This document shows, one piece after another, positions 23,520 through 32,599 of a DNA stretch of 64,000 bases (positions are counted from its first letter, which is position 1; each line of letters begins with the position of its first letter). Made by a program: the position numbers and the translations under genes. The stretch spans positions 115,437,815 through 115,501,814 of the forward strand of contig QVOM02000034.1 in the NCBI GenBank assembly GCA_003586115.2, given 5' to 3'. Source of the stretch: Salvator merianae. Lineage: Eukaryota; Chordata; Lepidosauria; Squamata; Teiidae. The notes beneath the pieces were generated by a model, which saw only the letters and a list, made by a program, of their open reading frames with translations, was not told where the DNA came from and ran no database searches.

Positions 23520-25960
23520 GAGTAGAAACTATTTACCATGCAATATTATAAAGAAACTATTTTAATGTAAAATTGGGGATTAGGGGATCTCTGGCCAAAA
23601 GCTCCACAGCTTTACATGGTTCACTGACTTCCACTGGATAATCTAGGATTCTCTTCAGCTACATTTGCTTAAATAGGGAATTGGCCTCTCTAAGGGCAAG
23701 TCAACGGAAGAAAGCTGCCTGGATTCAAAGTGCTACATCACTCCGGCCAATATCTCCCATGGAGTTCAATGTTACAGCTTTGGACTGGCATAGATTTGAT
23801 CTGCAGCACATCACAGCCACTCCAAGCAGGACTTCCCAAGAACAGCAATGTTATGCATCAAATAAGAGAAAGAAGAATGACTCTTACCTCTGACAAACAA
23901 CTTGGAAGCAGTCCAACTCATTATATCACACAAAATCGCATGCAAAATCTGTTCTCCCTCCCTTCAACTTGCAAAAGATTTTTCTCGCGGTAGAAGGACA
24001 AATAGAAAAATGGCTTCTGAGGCAAAAATAAAAGTTCCCCAGATGTCTTGGTGTTACCCTCTGATCTGACAGCTTTAGTGCCAAATTGTATCCAGGGTAC
24101 TCTGCAACCATGTACAAAGCAGGATGCTACAATCTTCCAACCATACATAACTTAAACCATTTTTTAAGAAGCCGTGTATATATAGGGTCTGCTACATATG
24201 TTGTTATGTTTCCTTAGCTGGGATCAAATACATGTACTCTTTCCCTTCAAGTGACTCCCTTGATTCAACCTGGACAGCAAAGCAACTACCATAAAACACT
24301 CGATTCAATGTTCCCATTTGGAATCTGGGGTTTTTAGGACACATGTATTGTCCATAAACCCCATAACAGACCTGCATATTCGAACTCATACCCAACGCCA
24401 ATGGATAGCAGGCAGCTGTTCTACCTGGCAGAATCGTCACAGCGGAGACCCTTCTTTCCCCACACAAGAGCGAGTCCTTTGGGGACAGCAGACCATAGAT
24501 GTCTGCATTCAATCACTCAGTTACAGCAATGTCTCTGACTGAGCCTCAGAATACATTTGCGTGTTTACCAAATGCTGTCTAATGTGAGGAAATAGGGGGC
24601 ATAACTCTGCAAAATACAACACGCATCCACAGAAACTGACTGCTTCCACTCTGACTGAAATAAATTGCTTTTCAGAGTAAACCGAGTCTCTAACCAATCT
24701 AACCAATATATTTTTTCATTGATTTTAACAGTGGTCAACAAGATCAAGATTAAACTCACAAGAGAAGCAGCCTCACACATTTTTCCAGAAAAGCAAAGGA
24801 AAGGTACTGCTCAACAGATCATCATTAAATTTAGCTACTCCGGCTCTCCGGAGCAATAGCATAACAGCTTTCGAAAGCAAAATGTATTTTCCCAAGTGTA
24901 TACATGCTTGAATGGACTATGCTTCAAGAATTGGTTTTATCAGAATATACACACAGATTAGCCGCCAATGCTCAAACTATCTTCTGAAAAATTAATTTAG
25001 CTGAGCTTAATGGGACTTTCTTGTTTTGCAATTATATGCATATTTAGAAAAGTGCAAGTGCTACTGAACTCAGTAAGACAATTTTTTTTCTAACTAAAGA
25101 TGCAGAGGACCAGATATAAGGCCATTCACTTGTACAAACTTTAGAATGCAAATGAAATAATGTACTTGTGCAAATACAAAGAATGTTTAGTGGTCATCAA
25201 AGCAAACAGCCTTTTAGCAAAATTATGCCACCTTCTGCTTTCCAAAAATAACATATCAAATAACTACTGCTTATTACTGATGGCAAAAATCAAGTTTATT
25301 AGCAAAGACAGCTAGCATTAATTAGCAGGTAAAGAAGAAAAGGTTGAACATGCTTGAAACACTGAAATTATTCTAGCTCATTACTGACCTTATGACATTA
25401 AATACCATCTCCATAAACAAAGGCAAGCATAACAGCACAACTATTTCAGTTGCTCCCTGGCTATAGAACTAAAAACAATAATCTATTAATAAAACCTGCA
25501 AATACCATGCAATATTTTAAGGAGTACATCATCAGAATAATCAAATGCAACTGGAGGCACAATTCAGTCCAAGAAAACAGTGGTAATTAGGAAATGTAAC
25601 TTAAGCATTATGGGATAAGCTCATTGCCTGTGGGGATAAAGAGTGGATCTCAAAGATGCATCCAGCAACCATAAGTTCCCTGAAGTGTTTTGCATGCCTT
25701 GCAGCTTCAAATAAAAGGATTTTGCGATCCAAGAACTTACAGAAGGAAGAACAGCAATACTAGCTTCAAATATACTGTACATTCAGCTGAGCTGAATAGG
25801 ACTTTCTGATATGTATTCAAGCACACTCTGCTGAATGTTTTCCATTCTTCACTGGCAAAAGAGTGGGTTTAAATTAAAATCACCGAGTCATTTAACGCGA
25901 ACCTGTGCATTTTTACACTGGAGTAACTGCCATTGCTTCAGCATTCAGACTGCTAATTTT
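23520..25960. other. No gene or repeat recognised
   Basis: Intronic; 24880-25880 is AT-rich and looks single-copy. No exon of VAV3 was found on the minus strand. Confidence 0.4.
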
Positions 25961-25964
25961 GTTT

Positions 25965-26150
25965 GATTACAGAAGCGAAATAAGGACGGATCTGGAAAAT
26001 ATTTGGATGGGAGACTGCCTAGGAATCTCAGGACTACAAGACCGGAGAGCAAAAAATACTCCAGAAGAAGGCTGCAGAGCAAACAACTTGTGTACTAATG
26101 CTAAGAAAGCCACTAAAAGTTGAGTTCAACTTGGTGGCACCTTCACCTTA
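25965..26150 (+). mobile_element. 5S rRNA-headed SINE, copy 1
   Basis: ATATTTGGATGGGAGACTGC (about 25999-26018) is the 5S rRNA internal promoter region (intermediate element and C box). The 3' part ends GTTGAGTTCAACTTGGTGG, matching the tail type of the squamate SINEs. It is decayed and followed closely by a second copy. Confidence 0.75.
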
Positions 26151-26164
26151 GCCGCGGAATTTAG

Positions 26165-26390
26165 GCTGGCCCTCAACTATTTTGACTGATCTCAGAAACT
26201 AAGCCGGGCTAGGTTAGTACTTGGATGGGAAACCACCTGGGGATACCAAGCTCTCCAGTGTGGAAGGGAAAGTCAAAAGTTAGCCAGGAAGGCAGCAATG
26301 GAAATCACTTTGTCATGGTTGCCAAGAAAACTGCATGTAGTCCCCAGACGTTGAGCTCAACCAAGGAGTCCTTTGCCTTAATCTCCATTA
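26165..26390 (+). mobile_element. 5S rRNA-headed SINE, copy 2
   Basis: GACTGATCTCAGAAACTAAG, then GGTTAGTACTTGGATGGG (26184-26230), is a clear 5S rRNA match with A, intermediate and C elements. The 3' body (GCAATGGAAATCACTTTG, TTGCCAAGAAAACTGCATG) matches that of the tRNA-headed SINEs. A family B transposon begins directly at its end (26391). Confidence 0.85.
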
Positions 26391-26560
26391 TGGCCCTTTC
26401 TGCACTTGGCCTTATTGTGGATTATATCTCAGAATAGGGACCTGCTATCCACATGCTAGCGCAAACTATGAAAGGTCTTGCCCAGGGCCTACCATAGTCT
26501 CCACTAGCATGCAGGTGGCAGGTCCCTAATCTGAGGTAAGTCCAAGTGCAGAAAGGGCCA
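26391..26560 (+). mobile_element. Family B inverted-repeat element, complete 170 bp
   Basis: It starts TGGCCCTTTCTGCACTTGG and ends CCAAGTGCAGAAAGGGCCA, a perfect 19-bp terminal inverted repeat. It is very similar throughout to 63652-63832. No open frame and no clear target duplication. Confidence 0.85.
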
Positions 26561-26754
26561 ATGTTCAATGGAACTAATTCAAAGGCAAGTGGGCAAAGGA
26601 CAGCAATCTTACAGCAGGCATGCAGCCATAATGTCCCATGTACCACCTATTTAAAGATGATCTTACGCTGTCTTAGTCCCACTCCTGAGAACATCACAGA
26701 CTTACTTATCAGTAAATGTAACTGGCACAGAATTAAATCCTTCTGGCATAACTA

Positions 26755-26923
26755 AAGGCGATTCCACACTGGCCAATATACCAGACCAGCAAGCATACTA
26801 GGAAGCTCTCCTCTGCACGCTGGTGCGGTCTAAGGCAGGCTCTGGACAGAGTCACCAGTGTGTGGAAAGGAGACTTCTAGTACGTTTGCTGGTCCGGGAT
26901 ACCAGCCAATGCAAAACTGCCCT
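26755..26923 (+). mobile_element. Family C inverted-repeat element
   Basis: Left end AAGGCGATTCCACACTGGCC, right end AATGCAAAACTGCCCT. Inside the ends, ATACCAGACCAGCAAGCATACT faces TACGTTTGCTGGTCCGGGAT. It shares its left half with 30670-30750. Confidence 0.7.
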
Positions 26924-27043
26924 AAATTGCAGAATAGGTAACTATAGGAAGTTTAAATCAGAATTTAAGGCAGGATGCTCTTTCCCTGAAACAAAAAAAA
27001 TCACCATGAAGAGAAAACAGAGTGTTTCTGGGTATGCCTTTCA

Positions 27044-27268
27044 GGCTACATCCACACACACACACAAAAAGCAGCTTAAACACAGTTTAGAGATAGTAAC
27101 ATGTGGATGCCAGTGGTCCCATCCCACCTCTAATCTACATTAAAGGCCAAATAATTCATTCTGGAAGTGCATTTTCTGGCCTTTAATGTGGATTACAGAA
27201 CCGTGTGCATATGCTACCATCTCTAACACTTTTGAGCCACTTTTTTCTTACCATGTGTACATGCAGCC
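27044..27268. mobile_element. Family D inverted-repeat element, about 105-bp arms
   Basis: Left arm GGCTACATCCACA...TCTACATTAAAGGCC, right arm GGCCTTTAATGTGGATTA...TGTACATGCAGCC; the two halves pair along most of their length. A (CA)n run lies in the left arm. Same family as 55531-55749. Confidence 0.8.
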
Positions 27269-27439
27269 CAGAACTCTCACTGCAATCCGTGGGACATACT
27301 GACATTGCTGAATTGTCCCCATTACTCCTTTCAGGTCAAGTCATTCAACAACCTTCACAGTAACAGCTCATCTCCTCTACAAAATCCAGTAGATTATATA
27401 TCAATTCTGATGCCAAACTGCACTTCTGATTTATAGCAC

Positions 27440-27660
27440 TGCTTCCCTCCCTGATTTCTTTTCAAAAGGTCAGATTCTGCTTTGAAGCTGTGCCTGGGCA
27501 CTGCTCTGAGTTTCCCTAAGTATCAAAAGACAAATGAATAAATGCTTAAATCCTCCCAGGAAAACAGCAGCTTTTTTTTCCCCCTTTGGGGCTGTCTTTT
27601 TATCCTTTTCCCTGCCTGCTGTAATTACAGATAACGGTAATGGAGGCAGTCAACTTCCTA
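27440..27660. promoter_or_regulatory. Candidate intronic regulatory element near VAV3 exon 1
   Basis: Unique sequence about 0.7-0.95 kb into intron 1 with TGTAATTACA (homeodomain palindrome) next to AGATAACGG (GATA/MYB-like) at about 27619-27635. Motif reading only. Confidence 0.25.
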
Positions 27661-27686
27661 CATGCCTCATTTTACATGACACAGTT

Positions 27687-27711
27687 CCTCTTTCTTTCTT
27701 TCTTTCTTTTC
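27687..27711 (+). repeat. (CTTT)n microsatellite
   Basis: Five CTTT units in a row, about 0.9 kb downstream of VAV3 exon 1 within the intron. Confidence 0.85.
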
Positions 27712-28378
27712 TATTATTATTAAAGGACAGACACAAATGAATCCAGGAAGAACAGAAAAAAAGACAGGGTAATAATATGGGCTTTGAAAAGATCTGTGCG
27801 CTTCTGATTAATAACATTTATGTGTTTGTTTGTTTTTTAAAAGTAATTCATGGAATTTAAACATAATATATAGCCTCTCTCTTCAACCTCCACTGACCTT
27901 AATTATTAGGGTTTTTTTTTAAATGCATTCACTAGTATGAAGCATTCAACTATGGGGATGAAACGATCACTTATTATTACTGGTAATCATTAAAAAGGTC
28001 CCTCCCTTTCCCAATGCAAAGGTCTTCGACGGACGTCCGCTTTTCCAAAGGTTCCAGGCTCCTAAAATGCCACCTATACCTCTAGCTTTGTTTACTTCGC
28101 CCCTTGCAATTTCTCCATACATTTATCAACCGCCCCCGACAGAACATCTCGCAACTCCTCGCCCAGTTCAAGCATCCCGCAACCAGGGTTTGCTGTCTGA
28201 CAAAGTGAAAGCAAGAAGCAGCAGACCGAAGTGACACCACGACAGACCCCTGCATTGGAACAAAGGCATTAGCCAGGCGACCAATAATGGGATGTGGCGA
28301 GAGGAGAGGCGTCGGGGCAGCGCGAAGGGGGTGATAAGGAGACAAGAGAGACCCGGAAGGCAGGCAGGCGGCTCTCGT

Positions 28379-28384
28379 CTTTAC
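28379..28384 (-). other. VAV3: Splice donor of VAV3 exon 1
   Basis: On the minus strand the exon ends CCCAG and the intron begins GTAAAG. This is a good vertebrate U2-type donor, placed exactly where the VAV family has its first exon boundary, after codon 68. Confidence 0.92.
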
Positions 28385-28588
28385 CTGGGACATCTGGGGT
28401 CGGAGGTTGATCTCCTTGAGGTTGATGGCGAGGGGCCGCAGGTTGTTGAGCAGCTGGCAGAGCAAGACTCCATCGCGGAGGGTCTGGGCCAGGTCGAACA
28501 CCTGCGCCGTCTCCCAGGTCACCCGGTGGTTGACCGGCAGTACCCGGCACTGGATGAGCCAGTGGGCGCATTGCTTCCACGGCTCCAT
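28385..28588 (-). CDS. VAV3: VAV3 coding exon 1 (start codon to first splice donor)
   Basis: VAV proteins are cytoplasmic guanine-nucleotide exchange factors for Rho/Rac GTPases acting downstream of receptor and tyrosine-kinase signalling. This exon gives exactly 68 codons, starting [14 protein letters not shown] and ending [14 protein letters not shown], and ends after a complete codon (phase 0). This is the first half of the calponin-homology domain; [10 protein letters not shown] is at residues 39-48. Length and end point match exon 1 as I recall it for mammalian VAV3. Residues such as P3, [10 protein letters not shown] and [14 protein letters not shown] fit VAV3 better than VAV1 or VAV2. 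The start is the ATG at 28588-28586; an in-frame GTG five codons upstream is not needed. The context has C at -3 and G at +4. A GTAAAG donor follows directly. The DH, PH, zinc, SH3 and SH2 exons lie beyond the window at lower coordinates. The reading frame continuing past the donor is intron. Confidence 0.96.
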
Positions 28589-28657
28589 GTGAGGAAAAGA
28601 CACGGCGCCTGCAGGGCGCCCGAACTCCCAAGCAGCGCTCGGCTAGGCAAAACCGGA

Positions 28658-28699
28658 CTCCCTTCCTTTTCTTTTCTTCCCTTCCCTTCTCTTCCTCCT
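28658..28699 (-). promoter_or_regulatory. 42-nt pure pyrimidine tract (polypurine on the VAV3 sense strand)
   Basis: The plus strand has 42 consecutive C/T bases, 70-111 nt upstream of the VAV3 ATG. On the sense strand this is a GA-rich polypurine run, which could bind GAGA/MAZ-type factors or form triplex DNA, and may lie in the 5' UTR. Function is inferred only from composition. Confidence 0.5.
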
Positions 28700-28862
28700 A
28701 CCGCAGCGAATTCGACTTTTCCACCGCTGTCCGTCGCACAGCCGGCGAACAGTAGCTATCCTGAAAGGCAACCCTACCGGAGACGACGGCGCATTCAGTT
28801 CCCCCCTCCAGTCCTGCCCCCTCCTGGCGCAAAGAGGCAGCAGAGCCCGGGAGAGGGCCAGG

Positions 28863-28874
28863 GCGCACGCGCGC
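28863..28874. promoter_or_regulatory. NRF1-like site
   Basis: The sequence GCGCACGCGCGC resembles the palindromic NRF1 motif common in CpG-island promoters. It is about 280 bp upstream of the VAV3 start codon. This is a motif match by eye only. Confidence 0.35.
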
Positions 28875-29216
28875 TCTCTGGCTGGTTTCGCTGCTGCTGC
28901 TCGCAGCGTCGATCACTGCCTGAGAAGGGGAAGCTCGAGTCTCGACGCGCGCTCGTGTGTGTTCCTCCCTCCCACGTCAAGGCCCCCTGGAGGTTTTTGA
29001 AAAGGTGGGAGGCAAGCACGGGGCAACAGAAACAATAAAACAAAGCACGAGAGCAAGGAAACGCGAAATCCGATGGTTAGACGTATCATAAGCATCATTG
29101 TCCTTGACTCGAAGGGCGGGTCGTTCACACATGGACTGGACATTGTTGTTCATGTCACGTGCCGACTTTGCACCCAGGCAGGCCCTTCTAAAAGGTCGAG
29201 AACTGTGGTGGCAACG

Positions 29217-29222
29217 GTGAGT
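29217..29222 (+). other. Candidate splice donor of a divergent transcript
   Basis: The plus strand reads AACG then GTGAGT, a strong donor hexamer, at the upstream edge of the CpG island and pointing away from VAV3. Human VAV3 has a head-to-head antisense noncoding gene (VAV3-AS1), so a divergent first exon ending at 29216 is plausible. No acceptor or transcript evidence is available. Confidence 0.3.
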
Positions 29223-29228
29223 ACCTGA

Positions 29229-29253
29229 ACTACAACTCCCATCATTCCGTGCA
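29229..29253 (+). promoter_or_regulatory. ZNF143/THAP11-like site
   Basis: ACTACAACTCCCATCATTCC resembles the ACTACAAYTCCCAGMATGC motif bound by ZNF143 and THAP11 at many vertebrate promoters. It is about 640 bp upstream of the VAV3 ATG at the island edge. The same word occurs inside old hAT-type repeats (compare 19791-20100), so it may derive from a transposon end. Confidence 0.4.
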
Positions 29254-29259
29254 ATCAAA

Positions 29260-30660
29260 GAAGTTAATTTACAGTTTGGCCTTCAAAAATGGTCTGTCTG
29301 TCTCCAGGTGTTAGTTATAATAAAAATAAACTGTGATAACACGTGTTTTTTTTATTTCAGAAATGTTTTTATTTTTTGTACAAATACATTAATAACTCAG
29401 CAAAACATCTGACCAGTAGCTAATTTTCGACACATTCTTGAGTCTACCTGATACTAACGCTGCCTGCCTTTTTGTATTCAGCTGCCTGTCAGTCAAATGA
29501 GTGACAAGGTAGTGAACTAAAGCAGCGCTAAAACGGAATGTTAAAAAAAGAAAGACTTTTGAGTGTAGGTAGGAAAAGGAAAGGCACTTTTCATTCCTGA
29601 TTTCCATGTATGCATTGCAACCCAATAGAGTGGATCACTTAGACACAGGCCATGTCTCCACAGGCCATTCAGAATGCATTGGAGGGGCATTAAAGTCTGC
29701 CATCTCCATAACACACTTCCCTGAAGGGGGTTTAGGATAAATAAGGAGGCTTCAGTCCCCCTCCAAGATGCAGAAAGCTCAATGCATGAAAAGCAGCCCT
29801 AAAGCCGCTTCTTGCACAGAGCACATAGGGCCAGGTCCTTGCCACATCAAAATATGCCACATTTGTTTATGCGCTAGCTTCAAAGCCACAGTCTCTGCTA
29901 CACCAAGGTCCCAATCCAGTGGAGAGGTCTCCTCAATTTGTCTCATACCAGGGAAATGAAGACACGCCAATAGATAAATTACCACGTGGCTGTGTTCTCA
30001 ACATGTAGCAGTTCACGCGTCATCCCATGTATAGCACAGTTTTTGTTTTTAGATGGCTGGTAAAATATTATTTCTCTTAGGCAACCTTGCAAAGTTTCAG
30101 ACCCAGTTGACTCACTTTGGTTGGCTGGTCATTTCTTTCAGTTTTCAAACTCTTGGTTTTCCATCAGTACCAATTATGTGAACAACATGATTTTATACTG
30201 CACAGTTGTTTTGGGGATACAAACCACAACGTTATGTAAGGAAAGACAATATTTGCAAAATGATTTGCTTTTCATTTAGAATGTTTTAACTCCTTCTAGG
30301 CTCTCCTAAATGTTTGCTTTAAAATGTATAGACTGCTTCATCACTAAAAGAAAAAAAAAATTTCCAGCATAAATTTAAAACTAAGGTTAACAACAGATAA
30401 AAATAGCCAAGTATTAAAAATGTAATTAAAACTAGATGGGGTAAAGAAACAGTCACCCACTTCCAATGGGGTCTGACTGAAAAAGTGTGATAGTGGCTCA
30501 CAACCATCTGAAGGGAAAGCATGCCAGAGAGTGAGCACTGGTTATGCTCACACTTTGAATGCTGTCCCTTCTGATATTTGTGAGTCACCTACTATCACAT
30601 CCTTTAAGCACTTACTGTTAACTCAGGTGTTTCTAACTTAAATAGTTGACTGTTTCTATA
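29260..30660. other. No gene recognised just upstream of the VAV3 island
   Basis: AT-rich from 29290. Short frames only. It would be the first intron of a divergent transcript if the donor at 29217 is used. Confidence 0.4.
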
Positions 30661-30669
30661 CGTCTTCTA

Positions 30670-30800
30670 AGGACAATTCTGCACTGGCTGGTATACCAGA
30701 CCAGCAAGCATATTAGGAGGCTCCCTTCTGCATTGCTGGTGCAGTTGAAGGGAGGCCCTGGGTCAGTCCAGAATACAGGACAGTATTCCCACATTCCCAA
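30670..30800 (+). mobile_element. Family C element, right end lost
   Basis: AGGACAATTCTGCACTGGC, then ATACCAGACCAGCAAGCATA and TTAGGAGGCTC, match the left half of 26755-26923. No matching right terminus was found. Confidence 0.6.
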
Positions 30801-30965
30801 TTTCCCACATTCTATAGCTGTGTTTGTATATGAAAATGAAAATAAACAAAGCCAAAGAACCAGCCCATTCATGTGCCCTGCCCCTACCTAACTTCCAGTT
30901 TTCCACAGATTACTTGCCTAACACAGTTTGTACTTCACACTGATTTGTGAAAAACAAGACATAGT

Positions 30966-31107
30966 GGGCCTTTCTGCACTTTCTACCTTAGAATGGGATT
31001 ATTATAGTCCAGCTGCTCCTGGTACAGCTGTGAAGCATTCCACAGCTATACCAGAAGCAGCTGGACTATAATAATCCCATTCTAAGGTAGAAAGTGCAGA
31101 AAGGCCC
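30966..31107. mobile_element. Foldback element: near-perfect 142-bp palindrome (family A-derived)
   Basis: Arms 30966-31032 and 31041-31107 are 67 bp each and differ at only two positions, with an 8-nt spacer (AAGCATTC). The outer ends are GGGCCTTTCTGCAC / GTGCAGAAAGGCCC. The inner part carries the CAGCTGCTCCTGGTACAGCTG module also found inside 14623-15123. A transcript would fold into one long hairpin. Confidence 0.9.
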
Positions 31108-31288
31108 AGTGTTATACAAGGGGCTATCAATGCATTTTTTAATAAATAACCTCTGGGTAGGTAGAACACAAGGGCAAAGTGCCCAGCACACTCAGCTGAG
31201 CCTGATGCCTCACTTCATTTTTCCTTCACACATGATAATTCTTTCTGCGGACATTTTGCTCAAAAGTAAGTGGATTCAGTGGGACTAA

Positions 31289-31532
31289 GGGCCTGTTCAT
31301 ATTTTTCACCAGTGAGCGTGCAGATGTTCACTAGTGAAGTGCATCCACACTTTGCGGAGGTCCTCGCAATCAGGAACAGGCTACAGCCACTCCCGATCGT
31401 GCTCCACAGCCATTCCAGTCACTCTGCTGCACCGTGTCCCCTGGTTGTCATGGCAGCAGCCAGATGTTTCCTCAGCCAATGCCATTATATGGGCAATTCT
31501 AAACATTCTAAGATGGTAAGTACAGAAAGGCT
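31289..31532 (+). mobile_element. Family A inverted-repeat transposon, short
   Basis: Left end GGGCCTGTTCATAT; then CTTTGCGGAGGTCCTCGC, GTGCTCCACAGCCATTCC and GGCAGCAGCCAGATG; right end GTACAGAAAGGCTC. It starts about 180 bp after the 30966-31107 foldback. Confidence 0.7.
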
Positions 31533-31764
31533 CTCTATCTCTTATGGGTATACAGAAGACTACAGCCTTGCAGTATTCCACCCACTATTCGTTAGCAGCC
31601 AGTGACTGTAGGCACCATTAGAAGCTCCCACAACAGGTATGCACAAGTTAATCAGGCTCATTTGAAGTCTACCACACACACCAAATCTCAACTGGATCAC
31701 ACAAATCTGACAAACTTGGATGGAGCACTTCTGGCCAACCACTATTGCTATCATTAATACCACC

Positions 31765-32018
31765 TTGGACAAATTCATGGAGGACACAAGTGTATCTATG
31801 GCTACTAGAGTCAATGCCTAGGTACTGCATCCAAGTTGGAGAGACAGGCAGGATGCCTCTAAAAACTATTTGCATAGAATTGAGGGCAGGTGAGGGTTTC
31901 ACTCTTGTCTTCTGCTTGAGAATGCCTGAAAGCAAATGGTGGGCCACTGTGAGAGACAGGATGCTGCACTAGAAGGGCCATGGTCTGATCCAACAGGACT
32001 TGTCTTATGTTCTGTACT
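31765..32018 (+). repeat. Dispersed repeat J, copy 2
   Basis: It aligns along its full length with 4945-5187: GTATCTATGGCTACTAGAG, GACAGGCAGGATGCCTCTAA, CTTCTGCTTGAGAATGCC, GATGCTGCACTAGAAGGGCC and TCTTATGTT. It starts near ACAAATTCATGGAGGACAC. Confidence 0.7.
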
Positions 32019-32599
32019 CTGCCCAGGCAGCACCAGCTGTTCTGTGCAATAGTTCAAGATGCTGTACAAAGCATGTGAACAGAATTTAGGACATAGCTCA
32101 GGACTTATTAAGGAAGAAGAATATCTTGAACACCACTGTTAATGGAATGTCATAATATTCACATGTTTTTTCCTCTCAGGCAAAAAACAGCACATCCTGA
32201 ACTTCATCCTAAAGTTCTGTTGAGAAACAGAACTTCATATACAGCAGTTCATATACAGAAAGGCAGAGAACACATTATTAGACAGTCTTACATAGGAACA
32301 CATCAACAAATATGTGTTCCTAAGTGTTTTTTAAATGGTATTTTAAAATAGAGGCTTTACTTTTGCAAGCTATAACAGAAAGTAGATGGAAGTAAATAAT
32401 ACATACTGAATGATAAAATTGCTACCTCCTTTTGTGATAACAATTAACAAATGAGCAAAACATAATATTGAAACCTTGTTTAGTTTATAAAGTTTCAATA
32501 GTAATCTAATAAGGATAAAATTACTCAAAATCACATGGAATTAAAAGCCACTGTTAAAAATAGCCAATTGGAAGTGCCCAGAGAACCATCTGGTCCCAT

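Larger units (their letters stand above)
1..28384 (-). other. VAV3: VAV3 intron 1, 5' portion (partial)
   Basis: Everything below the exon 1 donor is read as the beginning of intron 1. The residues expected to start exon 2 (the rest of the calponin-homology domain) were not seen on the minus strand, so the intron is at least 28.4 kb. Its content is unique sequence mixed with old transposons, listed separately. A long first intron is normal for this gene in other vertebrates. Confidence 0.85.
28290..29220 (-). promoter_or_regulatory. VAV3: CpG island with VAV3 5' UTR and promoter
   Basis: CpG dinucleotides are common here, for example around 28300-28560, 28725-28800 and 28860-28960, while the flanks are AT-rich and CpG-poor. 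The island covers exon 1 and extends about 600 bp upstream of the start codon. There is no obvious TATA box, as expected for a CpG-island promoter. The transcription start cannot be placed from sequence alone. It is likely bidirectional; see the donor at 29217. Confidence 0.75.

Noticed and set aside
26184..26249. 5S rRNA gene
   Set aside because: The match covers only the internal promoter part and continues into a SINE body; it is a 5S-derived SINE.
26391..26560. Target duplications for families A and B
   Set aside because: Flanks of 26391, 63652, 14623, 30966 and 23069 were compared; no consistent duplication of 2, 3, 4 or 8 bp was found, so no superfamily is assigned.
28082..28384. Minus-strand frame running on past codon 68 of VAV3 (173-codon frame)
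   Set aside because: It reads through the GTAAAG donor into the intron; the extra residues do not match VAV proteins.
28292..29038. 248-codon plus-strand open frame antisense to VAV3 exon 1
   Set aside because: It lies in the CpG island, where GC-rich sequence lacks stops. Composition is low-complexity Arg/Pro/Ser, and part is simply the reverse of the VAV3 exon. No domain.
29640..29990. Possible exon near VAV3 (63- and 68-codon frames)
   Set aside because: No splice-site pair, no similarity to known proteins, and frames exist on both strands.
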